Shown: positions 9,009 through 18,349 of the stretch, piece by piece
How positions within the stretch are numbered: the stretch's first letter is position 1
Layout of the letters: each line of letters opens with the position of its first letter
NCBI GenBank assembly: GCA_002499445.1
Contig: DALS01000063.1
Location: 1 to 58,269, forward strand
Source: Methanosarcina sp. UBA293
Lineage (GTDB): Archaea; Halobacteriota; Methanosarcinia; Methanosarcinales; Methanosarcinaceae
Direction of reading: 5' to 3'
DNA length: 58,269 bases
Made by a program: the position numbers and the translations under genes
Notes under the pieces: model-generated
Database searches by the model: none
Told to the model about the DNA's origin: nothing
The model's input: only the letters and a program-made list of their open reading frames with translations

Positions 9009-9701
9009 TTAACTCTCCAACACTCCATCCTTCAACCTTATTACCCTATCAACATATTCCATGTGCCATTCTTCATGCGTGACCATTACAATCGTCTGAT
9101 CCTCCTCTTTATTGAACTTCCTGAATAACTCAAGAATCTGCTTTGAAGCCAGACTGTCCAGGTTTGCACAGGGCTCGTCAGCGAAGAGAACCCTGGGTTT
9201 GTGGGCAAGCGCCCTGGCAATTGAAACTCTTTGCTGCTGGCCACCGCTCATTTTGGAGGGAAACTGATCCAACCTGTCTTCAAGCCCGACAGAAATCAAT
9301 ACCGCAGACGCTGCTCTTTGATATTCTTCTTTACTCTTACCCTGCATCATGAGAGGCAGACAAACGTTTTCAATTGCTGAAAGTTCGGGCAGCAGAGCAT
9401 AGTCCTGAAAGACATAGCCAAGATTGTGCAGACGAAAATTTCCTTTTTCTTTTTCGGACATTTTGGAAGTGTCGATAGAATTGATAATAACGGTTCCTGA
9501 GGTTGGAATATCAAGAAGACCAAGTTGGTTCAGGAACGTAGATTTGCCACTACCACTTGACCCCATTATAGCTACGAATTCTCCACGTTTGATCTTAAGG
9601 CTCACACCTCGGAGGGCCTTAACTTCAACTTCCCCCATATAAAATATCCTTGTGACGTCCTTCGTTTCAATAATAACATCACTTTTGGTATTGTTTTCCA
9701 T
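9009..9701 (-). CDS. ABC transporter ATP-binding protein (MacB/LolD type)
   Basis: About 230 residues. Walker A is GSSGSGKST, the Q-loop lies in GYVFQDYALLPELSA, the signature is MSGGQQQRVSIARALAHKPRVLFADEP with Walker B at its end, and the H-loop is MVTHEEW. The ETKDVTRIFYMGEVEVKALRG start and MSGGQQQR motif place it with MacB/LolD/FtsE-type ATPases that work with FtsX-like permeases. An alternative start at 9734 would overlap the permease gene by 13 bp; ATG 9701 gives the usual N-terminus. It is the last gene of a three-gene operon and should power the permease encoded just upstream. Confidence 0.92.
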   Translation of the reverse strand: MENNTKSDVIIETKDVTRIFYMGEVEVKALRGVSLKIKRGEFVAIMGSSGSGKSTFLNQLGLLDIPTSGTVIINSIDTSKMSEKEKGNFRLHNLGYVFQDYALLPELSAIENVCLPLMMQGKSKEEYQRAASAVLISVGLEDRLDQFPSKMSGGQQQRVSIARALAHKPRVLFADEPCANLDSLASKQILELFRKFNKEEDQTIVMVTHEEWHMEYVDRVIRLKDGVLES

Positions 9702-9721
9702 ATAACACACTGTCCCTAACT

Positions 9722-10927
9722 TTATTTGCCCCATATCAGTTCAAGAAGGCTTTTTTTAGACAAGTTATAAGCCGGAATGAAAGAACCTATTACAGCTGCC
9801 AGAAAGAGGAGGGCCGCTCGACTAAAAGCTTCGAAATTCTCCAGTATCAGGCTGATAGGACCTACGGCGATCTGGAGGGGGTGAACGATAGTGTAAGGAC
9901 TTATTATATAATGCATGATTAAGTAGCCCAGTGTAATTCCTATGAAAGCATACAGCACGGCCTGGATAACAAAAGAGGTAACGATAACTTTTTGATCAAT
10001 GCCAATAGCTTTCTGAACTCCGATCTGCCTTTTTTTGTTTACAATGTTTACATAGATTACAACAAAAATGATTACGAATGCTATAAGAAGGCCGATTGCA
10101 CTGAAAGCGTTTCGGAGCATTGTAAGGGTACTTTCTATTGTCTTCAGCATGCCTGCAAACTCATGCCATGTCCGGATTTCTTCCTTTATCCCCAGAGAAA
10201 GCAACTTCATTCGAGCATCTTCTTCACTTATATCTGAAGTGGTTTTTACGGCAATTTCATTTGCCCGGTTCTTTACACCGAGGATTTCTTCCATATCTGC
10301 CTTGTTAATATAAGCCGAAGAGTCGGTATTGGAATAGAGAGTACTATAGATACCTTTTACTCGAAATTCTCTATTTACGCCTTCAATTTTGACGTTTACA
10401 GTATTTCCGACCTCTACCCCGCCAAGGGATTTAGATTCCATAAGTGCTCCGTATCCTCCAGAAACCTCCCGCCCAAGTATTATCTCTCCCCTGTCTGGGC
10501 AGCTTATAAACTCTCCACTGAGCATGGCTGATTCCAGATGGGTAACCTGGGACTCGTCTCCTGGATCAATCCCATAAATAACGGTTCCCACTTCTTTTCC
10601 CTGATGACTGATGACTCCTGAACTTCTCAAACGGGCTGAAGACCCGATAATTTCAGGAAGGCCTTCTATTTTTTTCTGAAGAGACGAAGTATCTTCTATA
10701 TATTTTTCATTTTCCACAGGCTCTATAACCAGGTTTCCTGTTTGATAATCCACCATCAGCTTATTGAACTGAACCGTAACTCCGCCAAGAATACTTGAAA
10801 AGAGTACAATCTGCAAAAAGATAAGGGTCATGACTAGAATCGTAAACGTCGTGATCCCTTTATTGCCTCTGATAATGGAGCGGCTCGCAAGGAAAAAGGA
10901 GACTTTCCCTTTTTCAAGAATAATCAT
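9722..10927 (-). CDS. FtsX/MacB-type ABC transporter permease
   Basis: 401 residues: one TM helix near residues 20-45 (ITTFTILVMTLIFLQIVLFS), an extracytoplasmic MacB-PCD domain of about 200 residues, then three TM helices (near 285-310, 330-355 and 370-395) with a cytoplasmic NKKRQIGVQKAIGID coupling motif typical of FtsX. Its start codon overlaps the stop of the upstream CARDB gene (ATGA at 10924-10927), so the two are translationally coupled. Such complexes usually move lipids, peptides or lipoproteins, or transmit mechanical force, rather than import small solutes. Confidence 0.92.
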   Translation of the reverse strand: MIILEKGKVSFFLASRSIIRGNKGITTFTILVMTLIFLQIVLFSSILGGVTVQFNKLMVDYQTGNLVIEPVENEKYIEDTSSLQKKIEGLPEIIGSSARLRSSGVISHQGKEVGTVIYGIDPGDESQVTHLESAMLSGEFISCPDRGEIILGREVSGGYGALMESKSLGGVEVGNTVNVKIEGVNREFRVKGIYSTLYSNTDSSAYINKADMEEILGVKNRANEIAVKTTSDISEEDARMKLLSLGIKEEIRTWHEFAGMLKTIESTLTMLRNAFSAIGLLIAFVIIFVVIYVNIVNKKRQIGVQKAIGIDQKVIVTSFVIQAVLYAFIGITLGYLIMHYIISPYTIVHPLQIAVGPISLILENFEAFSRAALLFLAAVIGSFIPAYNLSKKSLLELIWGK

Positions 10928-12348
10928 ACACCTCTTTCAGTTTTCTTCTCGGACTCTTTTTCTTTTACTTTTTTTCTTTTATTCCCAAAATGGCTAGCGA
11001 TAAAACCCATACATCCCCATGGGCACACCTTTCCCTGAGAGCAATTTTTCCAATTGGGACATACCTTCCTTTTCCTTATTACTAAAGTTATTATAAAAAC
11101 CGGTATGGCAAGAATAAAAAGAGGAACTTTCAAGGAAGGAATTTTCGAATTATTCCCCAGTACATTGAGGGTAAGGTTCTCGCTAAGCTGGTGTTCTCCG
11201 AAATCGTCCTCGTATTTTACTAAAAGAGTTACTCCCTGCTCGCCTGCTTTCTCAGGAACAAAAGTAAAGACTGCAGGCGCATCATCGTCTTTATCCAGGC
11301 GACCAAGGAAAGCATTTGTATTACCACTGCCCTCAAGCCCTTCAAGTTTGGCTTTCACGACATGGGCCTCACCTTCTCCAACATTCTCAAGCCGCACGAT
11401 CATGGATACCTGCTGGCCTTTCACAGGCACTCCCTGATCAAACTTCAGACTTGAAATATCGATCTTTGCCCGATTAAGGACGTTAATTCCAATCTCCTGG
11501 GTTTTATCTATCTGGAAGGTTTCAGCGCCATTTGAGGCTGTTATCCTTAAGGGTATCCTGTAAGGCTGAACAGGTGCATTGCTGCCTAGAAGGAGTTTGA
11601 ATGATATATTTTCAGAGCTACCTGCACTCAAGTTTTCAATAAAGTGAACATTGTCTTCGAGCGGGATCAAAGGCGATGAGCTATTGAGGTTAAGCATTAC
11701 CCTGACGTTTTTTGCGTCCCCGTTTCCGGCGTTCTTAACTGCTGTCTTGAGGTAAAACTCCTGCCCTGGAACTATGGCTCCTGAAGACGAATTATCCTCA
11801 TTTATAGGAAGAATTTCGGTGCCTGTAAGTACAAGATCCGGGTTTCCTTCCACATGAACAGGAATTATTTTAGAAAAACTTGTTTCTTTATTGTCTTTTA
11901 TAGTGAATTCAAGCTGATAGTCTCCAGATTCAGCATTTGGATCAATTCTGAAATGAAAATTCAGCTCTACCTTTGAACGCTGTCGAATATGATCAATTTG
12001 AAAGAACCGTTCTGTGTTAGTCCCGGAACCATAAATCTCTGAGGTGCTGTACTTAAAAATAAACGGAGAAACTTCCTCAATTCCTACTATAACGTTCTTT
12101 GCAGGATCGTCTCCGACATTCTCTACATTTACTTTTATGAGTAAATCTTCGCCCGGCCTTGCAGGGTTAGGGGAGATTTCAGAAACTTCCACGCCAAGAT
12201 GAGTGTTTCCTGAAACTACAATTGCAGAAGTTGGGTTTGTCAAAAGGATGACTATTATCAATAAAGAGATCAGGAAACGGAAGGCTAATGAGCAACCTGT
12301 ATTTTGTTTTATAACCCGTTGTTTTTTATTTGGATTAGTGGATTTCAT
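10924..12348 (-). CDS. Exported CARDB-domain surface protein, membrane anchored
   Basis: About 474 residues from ATG 12348; a TTG at 12399 would put 17 extra residues before the signal peptide. A signal segment (FRFLISLLIIVILLTNPTSA) is followed by three CARDB/COG1361-like beta-sandwich domains with repeated NVGDDPAKNV, NAGNGDAKNVRV and NVGEGEAHVVKA motifs. A TM helix near the end (LFILAIPVFIITLVI) leads to a cytoplasmic tail with a four-Cys cluster (CPNWKNCSQGKVCPWGC) and a highly charged C-terminus. It is the first gene of the operon with permease and ATPase, so it is a likely extracellular partner of that transporter. The Cys cluster after the TM helix could bind a metal. Confidence 0.85.
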   Translation of the reverse strand: MKSTNPNKKQRVIKQNTGCSLAFRFLISLLIIVILLTNPTSAIVVSGNTHLGVEVSEISPNPARPGEDLLIKVNVENVGDDPAKNVIVGIEEVSPFIFKYSTSEIYGSGTNTERFFQIDHIRQRSKVELNFHFRIDPNAESGDYQLEFTIKDNKETSFSKIIPVHVEGNPDLVLTGTEILPINEDNSSSGAIVPGQEFYLKTAVKNAGNGDAKNVRVMLNLNSSSPLIPLEDNVHFIENLSAGSSENISFKLLLGSNAPVQPYRIPLRITASNGAETFQIDKTQEIGINVLNRAKIDISSLKFDQGVPVKGQQVSMIVRLENVGEGEAHVVKAKLEGLEGSGNTNAFLGRLDKDDDAPAVFTFVPEKAGEQGVTLLVKYEDDFGEHQLSENLTLNVLGNNSKIPSLKVPLFILAIPVFIITLVIRKRKVCPNWKNCSQGKVCPWGCMGFIASHFGNKRKKVKEKESEKKTERGV

Positions 12349-12816
12349 AATTAATATCGAACCTGAGTTTGGTATATAGCCGTTATACTCAGTTTGCAAC
12401 TTACATTGGGGGTATTAGTATAAATCCCGGAATCGGGGGCATGGTAGTTATTCAAAAAGAAATATTCCAGTTTTCGTGCAATTCATGGCATTCATTGCCG
12501 GAGATTGCAGGTAAATGAACAGGGAAATACGTAAAGAAGATAAATGAGGCCGTTTCCAGAATATGGGATTCTGAGGCACTATCAACGATAGTTAAGAGTT
12601 CAAGAGTGTATCCAACTTTTTACCGGCATATAGAGAAAGAGGATAACGACTTTTTTTTCCAATAGCTAATGCTCGTCTAACTCAGAAGGTTGAGGGGGGT
12701 TTACTGAAGCTCTTTGAAATTGTAGGGTTTTGAGAAATGGAGATATTTAAGCATGAGGCGTCCAACAGGTTATTGTATAGTCTGAAAGAGACATATGTGA
12801 AATCCAAATTAATTAT
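12349..12816. other. Intergenic region without recognised gene
   Basis: About 470 bp between the ABC operon promoter side and the end of the TrmB gene. A 72-codon plus-strand frame near 12737 mostly lies antisense to the TrmB 3' end and is not called. No repeats or RNA signatures were noticed. Confidence 0.4.
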
Positions 12817-13638
12817 TCATTCCGCAGCCTTTTCTTCCAGCTCAAATATCTTCCCTACTTTCCACATTATATCAAATTCTTTCCGAAGGCTTTTGGCAAG
12901 ATCAGCATCCCAGATTTTCACAACTGAAATGAGCCGGTTTTTATCTAGGGGATGAGGTTGAAGTAATATCACCAGATTATTGTCAATGATCCCAAAATGC
13001 GAATTAGTGTTTCTAACGGCTCTGATTTCCAAGTTTTTTTTCAATACTTCTAAAGTTTTTTCATCTTTTCTGGCAAGAAAAGAAACAAAGTTGTTAAACT
13101 GTGGGGAAACCAACATTTTGACTTTGACCCCTCGTTCAAGGGATCTTACAAATTCATCAAATATTACAGTCAATACTGGCATTCCTAAAGAGTGAGGAAC
13201 TACACATGACGACTCTCTTGCTTCGCTGAAGAGAGAAATTACAACTTTTTTAATATCAGTTTCAGTGACTGCAGTTGTCCAGAAGATCTCGTTTTTTGTT
13301 TTAAGAGATGAGGTAGTCATTAGTATCTTTTTTAATTCATCAGTCTTAAGCTTCAAAACCTCCAGTTCTTTTTCGACTTCAGACTCCTTTTTTTCAATAA
13401 CTCTATCTAAAGCAATGTCTGGCTTGACTCCCCTGAACTTTTTGGGTCTTGAACGCTGGACTTCAACAAAACCCTTTTCTACCAAGGAATCAAGGGCGCT
13501 GTAGACTTTCCCATAGGGTACCTCTGCGTCCTTATAGATAGTACTTGCTTCGGAAGCGCCTAATTTCAGAAGAGAAAGATAGATAGCCGATTCATAAGCA
13601 CTTAGGCCGATTTCTTTCAGAAGCTTAGTCTTTTGCAT
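12817..13638 (-). CDS. TrmB-family transcriptional regulator
   Basis: 273 residues. The N-terminal winged helix (about 1-75, LKEIGLSAYESAIYLSLLKLG ... VPYGKVYSALDSLVEKGFVE) is the classic TrmB DNA-binding domain. A coiled-coil follows (about 85-120, Lys/Glu/Leu-rich) and then a C-terminal effector domain (about 120-265). TrmB proteins often sense sugars and regulate transport, but many archaeal members have no known ligand. It is convergent with no gene and lies next to the CARDB-ABC operon, which it might control (inference). Two perfect palindromes sit immediately before its start codon, suggesting autoregulation. Confidence 0.9.
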   Translation of the reverse strand: MQKTKLLKEIGLSAYESAIYLSLLKLGASEASTIYKDAEVPYGKVYSALDSLVEKGFVEVQRSRPKKFRGVKPDIALDRVIEKKESEVEKELEVLKLKTDELKKILMTTSSLKTKNEIFWTTAVTETDIKKVVISLFSEARESSCVVPHSLGMPVLTVIFDEFVRSLERGVKVKMLVSPQFNNFVSFLARKDEKTLEVLKKNLEIRAVRNTNSHFGIIDNNLVILLQPHPLDKNRLISVVKIWDADLAKSLRKEFDIMWKVGKIFELEEKAAE

Positions 13639-13642
13639 ATTG

Positions 13643-13671
13643 AGATTTAAATCTTTTTGAGATTTAAATCT
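13643..13671 (-). promoter_or_regulatory. Paired 12-bp palindromes, probable TrmB operator
   Basis: AGATTTAAATCT, a perfect palindrome, occurs at 13643-13654 and again at 13660-13671, spaced 17 bp start to start. The first begins 5 bp before the ATG of the TrmB gene. Two identical inverted sites this close to the start of a DNA-binding protein gene suggest a dimer-of-dimers operator. The embedded TTTAAAT could also serve as a TATA element. Confidence 0.55.
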
Positions 13672-14039
13672 TTATTCCTTAAAGTAGTTTCTAAAGGAAA
13701 GCATAAATTATAGTGTGAAAACCCACAAACATTGTCAAAAATGCTCCCATGCTATGCAAAAATAGATTTACATCTTATTCAAAATCATGAAGCAGTAACT
13801 ATGAAATCCAATGTTCTATCTTGATTTTATCTTGATATATTGCAAAGCACGTAGAACGTACTTTTTATGACAGCAAAAGCTACACATGTACAATAAGACA
13901 TACAGTATTCTTCTATGATAAAGCTCTTCTTTGCAAGATGTTTCAGGAGTCTTCCAAGATAAGTAAGAATCAAAAATTATTTATTCAATTGGCCGTATAA
14001 AATTATTAATTCCAGATTTGTGTAATTTGGAATTTTAGT

Positions 14040-14744
14040 TTGATTTCTCACATAAAAACTAGAGTAAATTTATCAAGAGGGGGTAATGCTATAAGAGCAC
14101 GTGTTATGCTATTTACAGCATTTTTGGTTATCTTGGGAATTGTAGTTACGACACCTGTAAGCGCACATTGTGATACTATGGACGGCCCGGTTGTCAAGGC
14201 AGCCCAGGAAGCATTGGAAACGGGAAATGTAAACCTAGTCTTAATCTGGGTTCAGGAGAAGGACGAAGCCCAGATTAAAGAAGCCTTTAACAACACCATC
14301 GCTGTCAGGAAACTGAGTCCGGAAGCTAAGGAGCTTGCAGACATGTATTTCTTCGAAACTCTGGTACGTGTGCATAGAGCAGGAGAAGGAGCGCCTTATA
14401 CCGGCTTGAAACCTGCAGGGCTTGATCTGGGACCTGCAATCCCTGCGGCCGATGAAGCTCTTAAAACCGGTTCGCCTGATAAGCTTGTAAAGCTCTTAAC
14501 CGATGCAACGGAGAATGGAACTCGCGAAGAATTCAGTAAAGTAATGGAAAAAAGGAATTTCAATGCAAATAACGTCAGTGCAGGCAGAGAATATATTGAA
14601 GCCTATGTCCCGTTCATTCACTATGTGGAAAGAGTCTACGAAGCTGCTACAGCTCCTGCAGAAGGCCACTATATAGAAGCAGATAACGAGAGTGGAGAAA
14701 TGCAGATCCATGCTGAAGAAGAGGAGATGGCCTATGCTAAATGA
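14040..14744 (+). CDS. Exported DUF6448-like protein
   Basis: 234 residues if translated from TTG 14040. A hydrophobic signal segment (MLFTAFLVILGIVVTTPVSA) precedes mature AHCDTMDGPVVKAAQEALET, and a second similar block (AIPAADEALKTGSPDKLVKLL) follows; both resemble DUF6448-type proteins, which are of unknown function. HCDTMDGPV at the mature N-terminus is the family signature and could bind a metal through His/Cys/Asp. The C-terminus is acidic (HAEEEEMAYAK). The start is uncertain: ATG 14106 removes the basic n-region, whereas GAGGGGGT at 14077-14084 would better serve a non-ATG codon near 14091. It is monocistronic. Confidence 0.7.
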   Translation: MISHIKTRVNLSRGGNAIRARVMLFTAFLVILGIVVTTPVSAHCDTMDGPVVKAAQEALETGNVNLVLIWVQEKDEAQIKEAFNNTIAVRKLSPEAKELADMYFFETLVRVHRAGEGAPYTGLKPAGLDLGPAIPAADEALKTGSPDKLVKLLTDATENGTREEFSKVMEKRNFNANNVSAGREYIEAYVPFIHYVERVYEAATAPAEGHYIEADNESGEMQIHAEEEEMAYAK

Positions 14745-15094
14745 ACAAAGCAGTTCTATGAGGCTCTTGTATAAGTATATTTAAAATTGCAGTACCGTAA
14801 TCAGAAATGATGCTGCTGGATATTACAGACCTATTGTAACTTTAAAACGCGCCTTTATTGACTTTTCAGATAGGCTCTAAGATACCAAAAGCCAAAAAAT
14901 GTTATTACATCATTTGGAGGGTCACGAATCCTCCTTCCTTTACAGTTGTCCGATAATTCAATTTTGGGGTAAAAAGATCACAAAAAGGATGGCAGACCAA
15001 AATTTAATTTTTTCGCATTGAATAATTTCCCGGTACCCACTTCGAAACTGTCTCCTATATATTAGCTGGTATCGTCTATTTTATAATATACAGA

Positions 15095-15107
15095 TATCAA
15101 AATGATA
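15095..15107 (+). promoter_or_regulatory. Inverted repeat next to the hcp TATA box
   Basis: TATCA-AAA-TGATA is a perfect inverted repeat, directly followed by CTATATATTA, the likely TATA box about 90 bp before the hcp start codon. A factor bound there would block TBP/TFB. Further GTATC/GATAC-like words lie at 15069-15073 and 15103-15108. Regulation by redox or nitrosative stress is an inference from the gene. Confidence 0.4.
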
Positions 15108-15203
15108 CTATATATTAGAGATCTAAAAAGGTCTAAAAGCAGCTAAAAATTTTGGAAAGGAAACAGGAAATCTCGTGCTAAAACATGTTTGAGGTGAGAA
15201 AAT

Positions 15204-16832
15204 ATGTTCTGTAACCAGTGCCAGGAAACGCTTAATGTAAAGGGCTGTACGAAAAGTGGGGTATGCGGCAAGAAAGGAGAAGTTGCAGATCTTCAGGACA
15301 AATTGATTTATGTCCTTAAAAGCATCTCGTTCTATAACCTTAAAGCAAGGGCTGCAGGTCTGAATGAAGAAGCAACAGACAGGTTTTTACTTGACAGCTT
15401 CTTTGCAACCCTTACCAATACCAATTTTGACAAGCGAGAAATGGAGATCCTTCTAAAGAAAGGATTCGAACTCAGAGATCAAATTAAGGCAAAGCTCCCC
15501 TCCGAAATGATACCTCCGGAAAAAGATTTGCCTGCTGTGGCTACAGTTACTCCTGAAAACATAGAGAATATAGATGTTGCTGTTCATTCCACTCAGGACG
15601 AGGATATCCGGTCTCTTCGGGAACTCCTGACTTACGGCCTGAAGGGGATGGCTGCTTACGCCCACCATGCATATATCCTTGGCTACAAAGACGAAACAAT
15701 TTTTGAATTCATAGAAAAAGGGCTTGTCTCAACAACAGACGACAGCCTGGGAGTGGAAGCCCTGCTTGGCCTGGTGCTGGAATGCGGACAAAAAGGCGTA
15801 TCCGTCCTTGCCCTGCTCGATAAGGCAAATACTGAAACCTATGGAAACCCGGAACCGACAGCTGTTAATATCGGTGTTAGGGACAGACCAGGAATCCTTA
15901 TTAGTGGGCACGACCTGCGGGATCTGGAACAACTCCTCGAGCAGACAAAAGGCACAGGAATTGATGTTTACACGCATGGAGAGATGCTGCCCGCAAACTC
16001 ATACCCCGCTTTCAAAAAATATGACAACTTCGCAGGCAATTATGGGAATGCCTGGTGGAAACAGAATGAGGAGTTCGAAAAGTTCAACGGCCCGATCCTC
16101 ATGACCACAAACTGCATAATCCCTCCAAGAACGTCATATAAAAACCGGATTTATACCACAGGTGTAGTTGGGTTTGAAGGGCTTCCCCATATCTACGAAA
16201 AAGAAGACGGCACAAAGGACTTCACCCCTCTCATCGAGCAGGCAAAAACGAGCAAGCTTCCCGAGCCGATAGAAAGCGGAACTATTACTGCAGGCTTTGC
16301 TCACGAAGCCGCTCTCTCAGTTGCGGATAAAATCATAGATGCCGTAAAAAACGGAAAGATCAGCAGGTTCATGGTCATGGCAGGCTGCGATGGAAGGCAT
16401 AAGGAAAGAGCTTACTACACCGATTTTGCAAAAGTCCTTCCGAAAGATACCGTGATCCTGACCGCAGGCTGCGCCAAATACCGTTACAACAAACTTGACC
16501 TTGGAGATATCGGAGGAATTCCGAGAGTTCTCGATGCCGGGCAGTGCAATGATTCCTATTCGCTTGTGGTAATAGCCCAGAAACTTGCAGAAGCCTTCGG
16601 GCTTGAGGACATAAACGACCTGCCTGTATCCTACAATATAGCCTGGTACGAGCAAAAAGCCGTGCTTGTGCTGCTTGCTCTCCTGAGTCTCGGCGTAAAA
16701 AATATCATTCTCGGCCCCACACTTCCGGCTTTTCTCTCCCCTAACGTTCTTAAAGTGCTGGTCGAGAATTTCAATATCAAGCCTCATACAACCGTTGAAG
16801 AGGATATGAAGGTGCTTATGAAACAGGCCTGA
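15204..16832 (+). CDS. hcp: Hybrid cluster protein (hydroxylamine reductase)
   Basis: 542 residues, normal for Hcp. The N-terminal cluster motif is C3-x2-C6-x8-C15-x5-C21, binding a cubane cluster in the spacing seen in archaeal/anaerobe forms. The hybrid 4Fe-2S-2O cluster ligands are visible in LECGQKG, TTNCIIPPRTSY, AGCDGRHKERAYYTDF, AGCAKYRYN and DAGQCNDSYSLV. Hcp reduces hydroxylamine in vitro; its physiological role is linked to NO detoxification and protein S-nitrosylation. GAGGTGAG lies just upstream of ATG 15204. It is monocistronic with a candidate operator at 15095-15107; no adjacent Hcr reductase gene is present, so the electron donor is unknown. Confidence 0.95.
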   Translation: MFCNQCQETLNVKGCTKSGVCGKKGEVADLQDKLIYVLKSISFYNLKARAAGLNEEATDRFLLDSFFATLTNTNFDKREMEILLKKGFELRDQIKAKLPSEMIPPEKDLPAVATVTPENIENIDVAVHSTQDEDIRSLRELLTYGLKGMAAYAHHAYILGYKDETIFEFIEKGLVSTTDDSLGVEALLGLVLECGQKGVSVLALLDKANTETYGNPEPTAVNIGVRDRPGILISGHDLRDLEQLLEQTKGTGIDVYTHGEMLPANSYPAFKKYDNFAGNYGNAWWKQNEEFEKFNGPILMTTNCIIPPRTSYKNRIYTTGVVGFEGLPHIYEKEDGTKDFTPLIEQAKTSKLPEPIESGTITAGFAHEAALSVADKIIDAVKNGKISRFMVMAGCDGRHKERAYYTDFAKVLPKDTVILTAGCAKYRYNKLDLGDIGGIPRVLDAGQCNDSYSLVVIAQKLAEAFGLEDINDLPVSYNIAWYEQKAVLVLLALLSLGVKNIILGPTLPAFLSPNVLKVLVENFNIKPHTTVEEDMKVLMKQA

Positions 16833-17101
16833 GGTTAGACTGCCCTTATTTAGCCTCCCAAGTCCAGCTTCCTAAAGCTATCTAGGGAGGATGAATTCTT
16901 TTCTTAACACTTTATTTTGCTTAAGTGGACTGATTTATAAAAAATATGAATTTGTCAAGGGGGAAATTTTGAGCAGGGTTTTATGGCTTGCATCTTAATT
17001 TTTTGCGGCAGCTCCTCCTAATAAAACTTTTCAGAGGAACTTATTGTTATCCTGTTGTTATTTTCAAAATATAGTATTGGACTATGACGGGCTCAAAACT
17101 A

Positions 17102-17845
17102 TTAAATTATTTTGAGCCTTTTATTAAGCCTGATTTCATGGTAGCCGCAGTTTATGCACTTAAAATACCTGATTTTCTTTTTGAGAGCGTAGTTTAATAC
17201 ATCAATATTTCTGTATTCTTCTAATGCATGCTCTTTCCCGCATTCCTCGCAGATATCGTCCTCTAAATTGACCTGTCTTTTCTCGTGGCGGTGATCTATT
17301 GGTTGAGGTTGGACTTTTATATCCTTATGCCCGCAGTTTCTGCAATGCCAGTACTGTGTGAAAGTTTTTGAGTAGGCATCGATTTTGCTTACTTCTTTTA
17401 CAAGGGGAGCTTCAAACTCCTCAAAAACGAAATGCTTATTGCATCTTTCGCAGTACGAATCCGTACAATAATTCACTATGGACCTGTAATATCCAAACAT
17501 GTAAAGGAAAACAACTTCTGATACAATTGCTACAAACCTTCCGGCAGATAGAAAGAAGCTCTCGGATTTTGCAGAAAAATAAGCAGGAAAAAATACCAAA
17601 AATAAGAATAATAGTATTGAGAGAAGAAGAAATATTAAGAATAAGCGGGCTCTCTTTTGAATTTTTTCTACTCCAAGTTTATTTGCCAGATTAACAGCCT
17701 CTTCCCTACTCTCAGAGTTATATCTGGGATTTAGTCTCTGGGTCATTTCCACGATGTCATTTTCAGGGTCTATTTTGTAGCTGATGCCCTCATAGAAAGC
17801 CTGATATGAACCTGATGGAAACCTTATGCGTTTGTCTTTTGTCAA
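17102..17845 (-). CDS. Membrane protein with tandem zinc ribbons
   Basis: 247 residues. The N-terminal about 60 residues are soluble, two TM helices follow (ARLFLIFLLLSILLFLFLVF and the next hydrophobic stretch near 90-115), and the C-terminal half carries four CxxC knuckles: CERC, CRNC, CEEC and CINC. These fit two zinc ribbons (CERC with CRNC, CEEC with CINC), probably cytoplasmic. No enzymatic motif is visible. The family was not recognised by name. It stands alone between spacers. Confidence 0.75.
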   Translation of the reverse strand: MTKDKRIRFPSGSYQAFYEGISYKIDPENDIVEMTQRLNPRYNSESREEAVNLANKLGVEKIQKRARLFLIFLLLSILLFLFLVFFPAYFSAKSESFFLSAGRFVAIVSEVVFLYMFGYYRSIVNYCTDSYCERCNKHFVFEEFEAPLVKEVSKIDAYSKTFTQYWHCRNCGHKDIKVQPQPIDHRHEKRQVNLEDDICEECGKEHALEEYRNIDVLNYALKKKIRYFKCINCGYHEIRLNKRLKII

Positions 17846-18349
17846 GAGATAAGCGGCCCGTTTCTGGTTAGGTTAGCTGTTATTAATGATTTTATATATC
17901 TCAGAGGATGATAAATATTTTCCGCCTGGTCCTTTATAGGGGGACGCTTAAGTTAGCTTCAGAGTATGTTCGTCTCACCCGCTCAAGTAAACCAAGGCAA
18001 AAGAAAGTTAACGATAATGTCAATGCAGAAAATTTTCCAGCCTTTTCTGATTAACATGATCATTTTAACATGGTCATTTTATCCTGAAAAACCCGTCTTT
18101 TGAGGATAATGATATTATTTTTATCGAGCAAATGTCTTATTTAACAGAAACAAACCGGCATTCAGTTGCATAATCGCTATAATGTTATATCAATGATATA
18201 ACGGATAATTAATGAACTAATGTAATACTTGTGATTTTATACACTATTCACGCACTAATATATTCTATCAAGTATTGAGTATACTCCGGATGTTATACAG
18301 ATTGTAATACTAATCTTCTAAAAAAGGCGTTTACTTTCTGAGGTGCCGG
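17846..18349. other. Divergent spacer without recognised gene
   Basis: About 500 bp, AT-rich, between the zinc-ribbon membrane protein and the first TPR gene, which are divergently transcribed. ATAATGTTATATC and GATATAACGGATA near 18179-18208 form a loose inverted repeat. No coding or RNA signature was found. Confidence 0.4.

Noticed and set aside
16317..16787. 156-codon minus-strand frame inside hcp
   Set aside because: Antisense to conserved Hcp cluster-binding region.
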